In this document: positions 1 to 10,702 of the stretch, piece by piece
Position numbering within the stretch: position 1 is the stretch's first letter
How the letters are laid out: every line of letters starts with the position of its first letter
DNA from: Ashinkailepas kermadecensis
Taxonomy: Eukaryota > Arthropoda > Thecostraca > Neolepadidae
Direction of reading: 5' to 3'
Assembly (NCBI GenBank): GCA_034440615.1
Contig: JAOTOM010001633.1
Location: 1 to 64,000 of the forward strand
DNA length: 64,000 nucleotides
Notes under the pieces: generated by a model
Told to the model about the DNA's origin: nothing
Seen by the model: the letters and a program-made list of their open reading frames with translations, nothing else
Database searches by the model: none
Translations under genes and position numbers: made by a program

Positions 1-404
1 CAGGAACAGATTGATATCTATATGTAGAGATAAATAGTTTGTACTGACAAATCAATATATTACTTGGAGCACAAGTAGCTTGCGATTGCCTGAGACAAGT
101 ATTTAGTAAATGATATTTACTCTACTGCTTAAGTGATGACTAAGTTAACGATAGTTTCTGATAATTAGATTATGCAAAGAGATATTACAGTATGATTAGC
201 AACTTATGTTATGAGAATATTTACTATCTAGAAAAGCATTATCCTTTTATTTCACAAAAGAAACTTGTACTGTCCATGTATCTGCTATATGCCATCTAAC
301 CATCACTACCCAATTCATGGCCGCCCCCTGTTGCCCTACTAGCAAACAAACGTTTGTAAGCTCGTGGCCATTCATGGTTGCCTAGAAGTACCCAGGTGGG
401 TAGT

Positions 405-520
405 GGCGTGTAGGCTGTGTGTAGTACCAGGCGTACCAGGTATTCAGGCACCCAGGCATACACCCAGGTATCTAAATAGGCATCCACGCAAGCACCAGAT
501 ATGGCAGGCACCCAGGTATA
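405..520. repeat. Degenerate short tandem repeat (CCAGGTA / AGGCACCCAGG)
   Basis: Several imperfect copies of CCAGGTAT and GGCACCCAGG occur within about 115 bp. The rest of 1-1738 has no supportable gene. Confidence 0.45.
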
Positions 521-1499
521 ATTTTTGAACAGTATCTGAATGCATGATGCCTGTAGTGTTCAATTACCTAATTCTTCATGATTTCAGAAAAAGACAGTTT
601 CCAGACAGCATGTTAGAATTCCTATTGTGATATTGTGAAAAGTGGACAATCCAATGGCATTCCAGCTAACTGGTGTGATGAAAATTAAACAAGAGGTGTC
701 CAGTGGGTATTTGCCGTACACAAGTCATAAGCATTGTTGGTTTATATTCACTTTTTAAGATGAAATTGATCTGATGATCTGTTGATGCCAATGAAGACAG
801 CAAACCAAGCCAGACAACCAGGTGCAAGGGTCAAGGTAGATCACATACTAATGATCAGAATATTTACATATACGATACTCCTGAATGGTTGAACTTTGTT
901 GATGCATGGACCAATTATGTGTGTATTACTTATCAATTAGGAAAAAAAAGCCTGAAAATATTACCTCATAATATAGTACAGATGGCACATCCATAGCTTC
1001 TGCAACAAACCTGCTCAAATTGGAAACAGCCAGCTTTGGCAGGTGGGTACAATGTGTACCTATATGTGGCTAAGCTTGCCTTCTTAGTACATGTGTATGT
1101 AGGCCAGAAATCGGGAAAGATTGCATCCGAAGCTTCCGTTGAGCGATGGTGCGTGACATTGGAAGCTATTGAATGGAACCGCCTCTTGGATCGCTACATA
1201 TTCTTATCGGAGGTGTGGGGGACGACAGACTTCGACGTCAATGATTTTTCTTAACGTCATGGGCATAATATTAAACTTGACGAAGGAAGACACATCTCCC
1301 CCCTCTCCATCTTGCGATCCCCATAGCAGCATTATACTATCTTGCAATATGTGGCCACTTTCAAATCAATCTAGATCGGCCTCGTCCAGGCTGGCTGACA
1401 CTTTACCCTGGATGGTGCGATCAAATTTGGTCATAAACGATCTGAGAGAGCGCCCATGTGGCGCGATGATGCACAGCGCATGAGCGAACGTGTACTTGA

Positions 1500-1735
1500 T
1501 TTGACCTAACCCGTGTCTGACCTTAACTGCATTCGATCTGATCGATGCCTAGCGTGACCCTGACTCGAACTCTGACCAAGCCTGCTCCTGTCCTCTTTGA
1601 CTCGATCTGACCTGACCTCCAGCGCGTATGCTTGACTAGACCTGACTTGCACGGCGTCTGTTCGACGAGACTTGATCTGACATGACCCGGCCTTTGTCGA
1701 CTAGACCGTGACCTCACCTCACCTCACCTGTTTGA
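1500..1735. repeat. Degenerate TGACC/CTGACCTGA-rich tract before the C2 exon
   Basis: Imperfect repeats of GATCTGACCTGACC and related words run up to CTCACCTCACCTCACCTG, which doubles as the pyrimidine-rich tract before the acceptor at 1738. Confidence 0.45.
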
Positions 1736-1738
1736 CAG

Positions 1739-1891
1739 CTGCAGCCCACTCAGACATCGGCGACAGACGAGGCGGCCGTGTCACCCCCGACCCTGGGTCA
1801 GCTGCTGCTTAGTCTGCGCTTCAACGCGCCGGAGGGCAAGATGACGGTGTTTCTCCGGCGCGGAGACAACCTGCCTGATTCACGGGGGCTG
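1739..1891 (+). CDS. Synaptotagmin-family gene, exon encoding start of C2B domain
   Basis: The exon is read in phase 0 and ends at a textbook donor (CTG|GTAAGT). It encodes a short polar linker, then LGQLLLSLRFNAPEGK and MTVFLRRGDNLPDSRG. This is the beginning of a C2 domain: the 'G-x-L-L-L-S-L' strand typical of synaptotagmin C2B domains, then the next beta strand and the 'NLP' of calcium loop 1. The acceptor is probably the TTTGACAG just upstream; two further in-phase AGs (ending at 1744 and 1752) would shorten the linker without changing frame. The next exon at 9251 continues the domain in phase. Proteins of this family bind membranes or SNAREs during vesicle traffic; that role is inferred from the domain only. 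Upstream exons (C2A, membrane anchor) are not in this window. The exon call is firm; the exact family member is not identified. Confidence 0.72.
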
Positions 1892-2034
1892 GTAAGTGAG
1901 CCTCGCTCGTCTGCTACATGCTGCTGGAGATTACCACCTCCTACAGCAGGTTAGCGGGTGTTAGACCAGGATAGTGGTGTGGCAACGAGGGATAAAAGCT
2001 GATTATGGTTCAATCGACTTCTACCCCACTGAGC

Positions 2035-2165
2035 CGGGGCAAGGGCAGTCCCAGTCATGTAGTATGGCTCGTGACAGGGGCAGTCCCAGTCATTTTGTAC
2101 GGCCAGAGCCGGGACAGTCCCAGTCATGTTGTACTGCCCGGGACCGGGTCAGTCCCAATCATGTT
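2035..2165. repeat. Short minisatellite, about four degenerate units
   Basis: The word CAGTCCCAGTCATGTTGTAC recurs about every 36 bp with GCCGGGAC spacers. It lies about 150 bp after the donor at 1892. Confidence 0.55.
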
Positions 2166-2540
2166 GTACCGGAGCCGATCCAGTTTCCGTCGGTTGTTGG
2201 GAAGTTGCCCGTGATACTCGGATGGTGCGGCCTGCCATTCACCGGGGTTGTGATCTGCGCTGTGCCATCAGTAGCAGTAGCTGGGGAGGTCAATCCAATG
2301 CTTTCTGTCAGGGCTGGTGTCGTCTCGTCTGCGCTGTGATAGGCAGCTTTCTTCGGAATCACGTTGCGACACTACCGAGATTGGCAGGGCTTTATTGCAC
2401 AGTACAATCTTGTCGGAGATTGTGGCGTCGTCATCCCAGGTCCTTGTGGCTTCCTACGATATTAATGCTTGAAGACTTGCTATTGCAACCAGAAAATCTA
2501 GCTCACTTCCTCCAAACTAATGGTGCGAGTTGATGGCATG

Positions 2541-2543
<3 letters not shown>

Positions 2544-2590
<47 letters not shown>
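2544..2590. repeat. (TA)n microsatellite
   Basis: About 23 uninterrupted TA dinucleotides lie immediately next to the TACACC start of the first 355-bp module. Confidence 0.9.
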
Positions 2591-2593
<3 letters not shown>

Positions 2594-3298
2594 CTTTTTG
2601 CGTGCAAGTTTGAACAAACTGCACTGATTTCAGTATTAAGCGCATCCAATTTCGGCGTTTCAGAACATTGCGTTCGAATATGACACAAGACGGAGAAATT
2701 CGGCCGGGCTGCGTGCATTTCAAAAATAGTGCAATCAATTTCGGCATAGTACATTATAATTCATTGAAATAAGCATGGTATTCGGCATGCAGGTTTGTTT
2801 CGGCACGTCAGCAACCGATTTCGGCTGTGTGCAACCAAATTCGACGCAAAATTACGGTTCGAAAGTGAAAAGTTTGGTCAATATAAATGCATCTGCGTAT
2901 TACCTCCAATGCTAGTTGGCTTTTTACGACAACGGCTTACTTCTACACCTTTTTGCGTGCAAGTTTGAACAAACTGCACGGATTTCAGTATTAAGCGCAT
3001 CCAATTTCGGCGTTTCAGCACGTTGCGTCCGAATATGACACAAGACGGAGAAATTCGGCCGGGCAGAGGGCATTTCAAAAAATAGTGCAATCAATTTCGG
3101 CACAGTGCATTATAATTCAGTGAAATGAGCATGGTATTCGGCATGCAGGCTTGTTTCAGCACGGCAACAACCGATTTCGGCTGTGTGCAACCAAATTCGA
3201 CGCACAAATTATGGTTCAAAAATTAAAACTGGTCAACATAAACGCATCTGCGTATTACCTCCAATACTAGTTGGATTTTTACGATAACGGCTTCCTTC
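2589..3298. repeat. Two tandem copies of a 355-bp module (X1, X2)
   Basis: X1 (2589-2943) and X2 (2944-3298) both start TACACCTTTTTGCGTGCAAG and end AACGGCTT(C/A)CTTC before a TA. They differ by few bases and are internally rich in the word AATTTCGGC at irregular spacing. No protein is encoded; open frames here are accidental. A TA at both borders suggests a TA-targeting, non-autonomous element. Confidence 0.7.
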
Positions 3299-4109
3299 TA
3301 CATATTCTGATGCGTCAACTCGTTATTCAGGTACTGCGATACTGAACCGAACACTACTGACTAGAGGGTGGTTTTAACCCCCTCACACACCCTCGTTTTA
3401 TATCCGAAAGTGATGTCTAAGGAAACACCCACCGGCCGCTATCGTATTATGTACATAAAACATTACAATTTGGTCTGTTATTGGTTTAATATGTATCCAT
3501 TGTCAATAAAGTCTTTAAAGACAATTTGGTCCTTTATTGTATTTCTATGTTGTGTAAAAAGTAGCATTGCTAGCTACGTTGAAACCGTATGCACTTTAAA
3601 CTTGTGCATATGTAACAATATTCAGATATGTAAATAACACGTATTTGAAAATGTCATTAATTTCGCATGAACGTCTTACAACGAAGGGTACAAACAGCGA
3701 AGTGCTCGCAATGAAGGGCACATACCGTGCACTTACACGCCAGAGCACAGGGTGTACACCTTTTGTGCGTGCAAGTTTGAACAAACTGCACGGATTTCAG
3801 TATTAAGCGCATCCAATTTCGGCGTTTCAGCACGTTGCGTCCGAATATGACACAAGACGGAGAAATTCGGCCGGGCAGAGGGCATTTCAAAAATAGTGCA
3901 ATCAATTTCGGCACAGTGCATTATAATTCAGTGAAATGAGCATGGTATTCGGCATGCAGGGTTGTTTCAGCACGGCAACAACCGATTTCGGCTGTGTGCA
4001 ACCAGATTCGACGCACAAATTACGGTTCAAAAATGAAAACTGGTCAACATAAACGCATCTGCGTATTACCTCCAATACTAGTTGGATTTTTACGATAACG
4101 GCTTCCTTC
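3299..4109. repeat. Repeat module Y1 (3299-3754) and X copy X3 (3755-4109)
   Basis: Y1 begins TACATATTCTGATGCGTCAA and ends GCACAGGGTG. X3 is again 355 bp, starting TACACCTTTT. Y recurs at 4110 and 5270. Neither module shows a conserved reading frame. Confidence 0.65.
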
Positions 4110-4938
4110 TACATATTCTGATGCGTCAACTCGTTATTCAGGTACTGCGATACTGAACCGGACACTACTGACTAGAGGGTGGTTTTTAACCCCCTCACAC
4201 ACCTTCGTTTTATATCCGGAAGTGATGTCTATGGAAACACCCGCCGGCCGCTACCGTATTATGTACATAAAACGTTAAAATTTGGTCTAAACGTTAAAAC
4301 TTATTGGTTCAATATGTATCCATTGTCCAATAAAGTCTTTAAAGACAATTTGGTCTTTTATTGTATTTCTATGTTGTGTAAAAAGTAGCATTGCTGGCTA
4401 CGTTGAAACCGTATGCACTTTAAACTTGTGCATATGTAACAATATTCAGATATGCAAATAACACGTATTTGAAAATGTCATTAATTTCGCATGAACGTCT
4501 TACAACGAAGGGTACAAACAAGCGAAGTGCTCGCAATGAAGGGCACATGCCGCGCACTTACACGCCAGAGCACAGGGTGTATATCAAAGTTACCTAGTCC
4601 GTGGGCGACAGTCACTGAGTCGATAATGTTCTCACGGGCTGCGCAGACCGGCAGGAAGTACCCAGAAAGATGAGCATTGGTGATTGCCCATCTTTCCCCA
4701 ATTCGGTTGGGTTCCTGTACCGCCTCCTCGCACGTCCTTCGCCACGTGGCATGACGACGTCTAGACGAGCTGTGACCTCCTGACCTTATGGTTGCGGCAT
4801 GCTCGGCTTGAAATAAATATTACTGGCTTCTGATTGGTTGAATGCGTTAATATGCTGAGACGCACCGCTTAGCAACCACCCGCTGGCCAATGTCGCATTA
4901 TGTATTGGATATACAATTACATACACGAAACGTCAAAA
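4110..4938. repeat. Repeat modules Y2 (to ~4578) and Z1
   Basis: Y2 is a close copy of Y1. Z1 starts TATCAAAGTTACCTAGTCCG and ends near AACGTCAAAAAT. The Y-Z pair is repeated at 5270-6040 with a few percent divergence plus small indels. Confidence 0.65.
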
Positions 4939-5030
4939 ATGCCTCTCTGTTGGACAATGGATACATATTTAACCAAATATGACAAAAACAAGTCTCATAG
5001 CGGAGTATTTTCCGTGTCGAACTTGCTTGC

Positions 5031-5271
5031 ACTCTGCCGAAATTCATCGCACTCTCACTGAATTATCAACATATGCCGAAATATTCACTGCAAATCTGAA
5101 TTCGAATGCAGTTCTGTCGAAATAGGTTGCACCAGTACCAAAATGAATGCTGCTGGGCCGAAGGTGGAGCTGTGATTTGTAAATTGGATGCGCTACGCCG
5201 AACTGTCGAAAATGGATGGGCTTATCGCTGAAATTGATGCACAAGCGGCGAAATTTGACGAAAAAGGTGTA
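5031..5271. repeat. Inverted, diverged copy of the first ~240 bp of module X
   Basis: Read on the - strand it starts TACACCTTTTTCGTCAAATT and continues GTGCATCAATTTCAGCG then AAGCCCATCCATTTTCG. This parallels X (GCACGGATTTCAGTATTAAG then CGCATCCAATTTCGG). Together with X3 it gives the interval 3755-5271 long terminal inverted repeats tipped TACACCTTTT / AAAAAGGTGTA. Confidence 0.55.
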
Positions 5272-6040
5272 CATATTCTGACGTGTCAACTCGTTATTCA
5301 GGTGCTGCGATACTGAACCGAACACTACTGACTAGAGGGTGGTTTTTAACCCTCTCCCCCACCCTCGTTTTATATCTGGAAGCGATGTCAAAGGAAGCAC
5401 CCCACTGGCCGCTATCGCATTATGTACATAAAACGTTAAAATTTGGTCTTTTATTGGACAATATGTATTTCTATGTTGTGTAAAAAATAACATTGCTGGC
5501 TATGTTGAAACCATATGCACTTTAAACTTGTGCATATGTAGAAATATCCAGATATACAAATAACATGTATTTGAAAATGTCATTAATTTCGCATGAACGT
5601 CTTACAACGAAGGGTACAAACAACGAGGTGTTCGCAATGATGGGCACATACCGTACATTTACACGCCAGAGCACAGGGTGTACATCAAAGTTACCTAGTC
5701 CGTGGGCGACAGTCACTTAGTCGATAATGTTCTCACGGGCTGTGCAGGCCGGCAGGAACTACCCAGAAAGATGAGCATTGATGATTGCCCATCTTTCCCC
5801 TTCGATTGAGTTCCTGTACCGCCCCCTCGTACGTCCTTCGCAACGTGGCATGACGACGTCCAGACGAGCTGTGACCTCCTGACCTTGTGGTTGCGGCATG
5901 CTCGGCTTCAAAGAAATATTACTGGCTGCTGATTGGTTGAGTGCGTTACCATGCCGAGAGGCGCCGCTTAGTAACTACCCGCTGGCTAATGTCGCATTAT
6001 GTATTGGATATACAATTACACACACAAAACGTCAAAAATT
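5270..6040. repeat. Repeat modules Y3 and Z2
   Basis: Third Y copy (5270-5680) and second Z copy (5681-6040). They follow the inverted X copy directly and share TACATATTCTGA and CATCAAAGTTACCTAGTCCG with the earlier copies. Confidence 0.65.
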
Positions 6041-6321
6041 ATGAATAAAAAAACCAAAACGTACGTATATATATATATACTACATTTAACCCTATTGGCC
6101 ACGACTCGATGGGTCCCGGCCCGACACAGGGCTTATGAACAACAATCAGTTACATGTTCGGTATTTAAGAGTGCATACATTGAAGCGAGACCTATTTTGT
6201 GATGCTGAGAGGTCACATGCCGACTACCGGACCCCATTCACTGTACCTGTGGTCAATTCAGACCTAGTGGAAACGTTTAAGTAAACTTTTCACATGTTAG
6301 CGGCTATAGCGGCACACAATA

Positions 6322-7190
6322 GTCACATTAGCGGCCACGCCTTGCCACCAGCTGTCACATTAGCGTCACATCAGCGGTCACATCCTGCCACCAGCTGTCA
6401 CATTAGCGTCACATCAGCGGTCACATCCTGCCACCAGCTGTCACATTAGCGTCACATCAGCGGTCACATCCTGCCACCAGCTGTCACATTAGCGTCACAT
6501 CAGCGGTCACATCCTGCCACCAGCTGTCACATTAGCCGTCACATTAGCCGCCACGCCTTGCCACCAGCTGTCACATTAGCGTCACATCAGCGGTCACATC
6601 CTGCCATCAGCCGTCACATTAGCCGTCACATCAGCGGTCACATCCTGCCACCAGACGTCACATTAGCCGTCACATCAGCGGCCACATCCTGCCACCAGCT
6701 GTCACATTAGCGTCACATTAGCGGTCACACCCTGCCATCAGACGTCACATTAGCAGTCACATCAGGGGTCACACCCTGCCACCAGACGTCACATTAGCGG
6801 TCAGATTACCGGTCACATTAACGGCCACACCCTGCCGCCAGATGTCACATTAGCCGTCACATTAGCGGCCACATCCTGCCACCAGCGGTCACATTACCGG
6901 CCACACCCTGCCACCAGCGGTCACATTAGCGGTCACATCCTGCCACCAGACGTCACATTAGCGGTCACATCCTGCCACCAGCTGTCACATTAGCGGTCAC
7001 ATCCTGCCACCAGACGTCACATTAGCGGCCACATCCTGCCACCAGACGTCACATTACCGGTCACATTACTGGTCACATTACCGGCCACACCCTGCCACCA
7101 GATGTCACATTAGCGGCCACATTAGCGGTCACATTAGCGGTCACATTAGCGCCCACGCCCTGCCATCAGACGTCACATTAGCGGTCACAT
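6322..7190. repeat. Minisatellite, ~43-bp unit nested in 11-12-bp words
   Basis: Early units are exact 43-mers containing CACATCCTGCCACCAGCTGT and CACATTAGCGTCACATCAGC. Later units are variable mixtures of TCACATTAGCGG and CCTGCCACCAG. No open frame is conserved. Confidence 0.85.
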
Positions 7191-7230
7191 CCAGACTTCT
7201 CAGTGAGAAATACCTCACCGAGACGTCTGG
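7191..7230. other. Hairpin, 17-nt arms and 6-nt loop
   Basis: Left arm CCAGACTTCTCAGTGAG and right arm CTCACCGAGACGTCTGG pair with two mismatches. It sits exactly at the end of the 43-bp array. Confidence 0.6.
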
Positions 7231-8180
7231 GCGGCGATGAGTCGGCGTGACATGTGGCATGTCGTATCTGCCGCTGGCAGGGGAAGGCCAGCCAGATTAG
7301 ATCGGTGAGACGAATTCTGATAACTGTGTTACGCCGGCTGAACCCTCTTTGCTACAAGCTTGCACAGCCAGTTAATACGTTTGTCAGAACACCGGATGAG
7401 GATTTGTGCAGCTGTAGTCTGAGTTTTACATATCATTTGAAGCTTAGGCTTGCGCATAGCCAGAATTGCGAAAAGTTGTGCGTGGCGCAAAATGCATTAG
7501 CCGTTAGCTGAGCAGTTGGTGACGCTGAACTGACTCGATCTTTATCGCCGAGCTGACAGCAAAGTGAAGAAGCATGATGATACAACAGAAACTGTTCTCC
7601 CTGCCGTGTATGTGAGGTTGTCACCAAGGTGAGCGAGTCTCCGCGAGTTCCTCCATTACGGGTGAATGGCGTGGCGTCACCCCGCTATCAGCAGGACACA
7701 TACGCGCACCGCCGCGACGGTAGGCTATAAATTGTCCTGCAATCTGAAACGTGTCACCACGCGACGTGGAAATTTCCCGACTGGAGAAAACGTCGACATC
7801 GTTCCGAGCTGATCACGGTGACCTGCCGACCACCCTTGGGTCGCCAGTGTGACCTCCCCTGGCACCCGCCAGCTGCCTTGGAACACCTGTAAGCTGATCT
7901 GGAACACCTCCCGGATGTCATCGAACGCATGTCGGCTGTACTAGAATACATGCCAGATGTCATTGAACACCTGTCAGCTATACTGTAATACCTGTCAGCT
8001 GATCTGAAACACCTGTCAGCTGTCATGGGACACCAATTAGCCCTTCAAGTAGGCTTTATCTGGCGCATCGTCGTGTCAGTATATTTCAATGACTCAGTCG
8101 TCGGCGGAGACATCTTTCACCCTGGAACATCGATAGCCCAGAATATGGCGTCATTGTCTGTCTGCGAATCGCAGTTGGAC

Positions 8181-8590
8181 ACCAGGTGACCCCAACCTAT
8201 GACCCGCCACGCGTCACTGTCTGTCCGTGAGCCGCAGTTAGCCACCAGGTGACCCCAACCTATGACCCGCCACGCGTCACTGTCTGTCCGTGAGCCGCAG
8301 TTGGCCACCAGGTGACCCCAACCTGTGACCCGCCACGCGTCACTGTCTGTCCGTGAGCCGCAGTTGGCCACCAGGTGACCCCAACCTGTGACCCGCCACG
8401 CATCACTGTCTGTCCGTGAGCCGCAGTTGGCCACCAGGTGACCACAACCTGTGACCCGCCACGTGTCACTGTCTGTCCGTGAGCCGCAGTTGGCCACCAG
8501 GTGACCCCAACCTGTGACCCGCCACGCGTCACTGTCTGTCCGTGAGCCGCAGTTGGCCACCAGGTGACCCCAACCTGTGACCCGCCATCA
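8181..8590. repeat. Minisatellite, 63-bp unit, ~7 copies
   Basis: ACCAGGTGACCCCAACC recurs at 8181, 8244, 8307 and onward every 63 bp, with near-identical units including CGTCACTGTCTGTCCGTGAG. Open frames on both strands are repeat artefacts. Confidence 0.9.
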
Positions 8591-9235
8591 CGCATCACCT
8601 ACGACTGTCCGGTAAGCCGTCCGTTGGATCCACCAGGTGACCCCAGATGACCCGCCACGCGTCACTGTAACTGTCCGTGAGCCGACAGTTGACCTCAGTC
8701 CGTGACCCCAACCAGTGTACCAGCCCCGAGTTCTACTGTGCTGTCGGTGATGCCGCATTAAGGCCACCAGGCGACGTCATCAACCTATCAAGAGTCGCGT
8801 CGGGTGTCTGGCCGTGAGCACCAGTCTGGACACCAGGTGACCCCAACCTATGACCCGCCACGCCAGTCAGTGTTGTCCGGAGCCGCAGTGGTCCTGGGTC
8901 AGGTGACCCAGACCTGTAACCCGCCTACGTCGCACAGTCAGTCGGTGAGCCGCAGTGGGCCTGGGTCGGGAACCAGACATTCCACCTGTGACCCGCCACG
9001 TGTCACTGTACTGTCCGTGAGTCCTGGGCAGTTGGGCACCAGGACACCCCAACCTGTGACACCGCCCAGTCAAGGTCACGGCTCATGTCCGTGGGCCGCA
9101 GTTGGCCACCAGGTGACCACAACCTGTGACCCGCCACGTGTCACTCACACCTACGACTTCCAGTAACGTCCGATGGATGCTTCATATGACCCCAGATGAC
9201 CCACGTCTGTAACTCCCGGACGACAGGTGACCTCA
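8591..9235. repeat. Scrambled zone mixing two 63-bp repeats and a broken copy of exon 2
   Basis: Pieces of 15-40 bp from the upstream array (GACCCGCCACGTGTCACTG), the downstream array (GGAACCAGACATTCCACCTG) and the 9251 exon (CGACGTCATCAAC, AAGAGTCGCGTCGGGTGTCT) alternate with small indels. Either it is a real mosaic or a faulty assembly consensus. Confidence 0.6.
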
Positions 9236-9250
9236 GTCCGTGACCCACAG

Positions 9251-9385
9251 GTAAGCCCCGAGTTCTACGTGCTGGTGATGCTGCTCAAGGCCGGCGACGT
9301 CATCAACTATCAAGAGTCGCGTCGGGTGTCTGGCCGTACACCTGTCTGGAACCAGACATTCCACCTGGACATCGCCCAGTCAGAG
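9251..9385 (+). CDS. Synaptotagmin-family gene, middle exon of C2B domain
   Basis: The acceptor is CCCACAG at 9244-9250 and the donor GAG|GTACGG at 9385/9386. The exon is 135 nt, phase 0 at both ends, giving 45 residues. It reads VSPEFYVLVMLLKAGD, then a stretch ending in RTPVWNQTFHLDIAQSE. This matches the core of a C2 domain: the strand that is usually SDPYVKV, then the polybasic/strand-4 segment, then the near-invariant PxWNxxFxF/LDI. The usual loop-1 aspartate in SDPYVK is replaced (SPEFYV), so calcium binding is doubtful. Its last 36 nt plus the donor and start of the intron have expanded into the following 63-bp array. The array keeps the exon's frame, so use of a later donor would add 21 residues per unit. 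A degraded partial copy of this exon occurs at about 8690-8815. Confidence 0.75.
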
Positions 9386-10702
9386 GTACGGCTCAGTGGT
9401 CCTGGGTCGGGGAACCAGACATTCCACCTGGACATCGCCCAGTCAGAGGTACGGCTCAGTGGTCCTGGGTCGGGGAACCAGACATTCCACCTGGACATCG
9501 CCCAGTCAGAGGTACGGCTCAGTGGTCCTGGGTCGGGGAACCAGACATTCCACCTGGACATCGCCCAGTCAGAGGTACGGCTCAGTGGTCCTGGGTCGGG
9601 GAACCAGACATTCCACCTGGACATCGCCCAGTCAGAGGTACGGCTCAGTGATCCTGGGCAGGGGAACCAGACATTCCACCTGGACATCGCCCAGTCAGAG
9701 GTACGGCTCAGTGGTCCTGGGTCGGGGAATCAGACATTCCATCTGGACATCGCCCAGTCAGTGGTACTGCTCAGTGGTCCTGGGTCGGGGAACCAGACAT
9801 TCCACCTGGACATCGCCCAGTCAGAGGTACGGCTCAGTGGTCCTGGGTCGGGGAACCAGACATTCCACCTGGACATCGCCCAGTCAGAGGTACGGCTCAG
9901 TGGTCCTGGGTCGGGGAACCAGACATTCCACCTGGACATCGCCCAGTCAGTGGTACTGCTCAGTGGTCCTGGGTCGGGGAATCAGACATTCCACCTGGAC
10001 ATCGCCCAGTCAGAGGTACGGCTCAGTGGTCCTGGGTCGGGGAATCAGACATTCCACCTGGACATCGCCCAGTCAGAGGTACGGCTCAGTGGTCCTGGGT
10101 CGGGGAATCAGACATTCCACCTGGACATCGCCCAGTCAGAGGTACGGCTCAGTGGTCCTGGGTCGGGGAATCAGACATTCCATCTGGACATCGCCCAGTC
10201 AGAGGTACGGCTCAGTGGTCCTGGGTCGGGGAATCAGACATTCCACCTGGACATCGCCCAGTCAGTGGTACTGCTCAGTGGTCCTGGGTCGGGGAATCAG
10301 ACATTCCACCTGGACATCGCCCAGTCAGTGGTACTGCTCAGTGATCCTGGGTCGGGGAATCAGACATTCCACCTGGACATCGCCCAGTCAGTGGTACTGC
10401 TCAGTGATCCTGGGTCGGGGAATCAGACATTCCACCTGGACATCGCCCAGTCAGTGGTACTGCTCAGTGATCCTGGGTCGGGGAATCAGACATTCCACCT
10501 GGACATCGCCCAGTCAGTGGTACTGCTCAGTGATCCTGGGCAGGGGAACCAGACATTCCATCTGGACATCGCCCAGTCAGAGGTACGGCTCAGTGGTCCT
10601 GGGTCGGGGAATCAGACATTCCATCTGGACATCGCCCAGTCAGTGGTACTGCTCAGTGATCCTGGGCAGGGGAACCAGACATTCCATCTGGGCATGGTCT
10701 AG
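9350..10702 (+). repeat. 63-bp minisatellite spanning an exon/intron junction, 22 copies
   Basis: The first unit is the last 36 nt of the C2 exon (encoding NQTFHLDIAQSE) plus its donor and 27 nt of intron (encoding VRLSGPGSG if read through). AAC CAG recurs every 63 bp from 9350 to 10673. The unit length is a multiple of three and no unit has a stop, so the exon's frame stays open to TAG at 10700-10702. Units fall into a few types: SEV-R versus SVV-L, and GPGSG versus DPGSG or DPGQG. The donor is GAG|GTACGG in one type and GTG|GTACTG in the other. Whether transcripts use the first, last or alternative donors cannot be told from DNA. Confidence 0.92.

Larger units (their letters stand above)
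1892..9250 (+). other. Intron between the first two C2B exons
   Basis: Begins GTAAGT and ends ACAG, with matching phase-0 exons on both sides. It carries a short degenerate 36-bp-like repeat (2035-2165), a (TA)n run, the 2.6-6.0 kb composite repeat block, a 43-bp array, a 17-nt-arm hairpin and a 63-bp array. I see no other exon in it. Confidence 0.6.
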
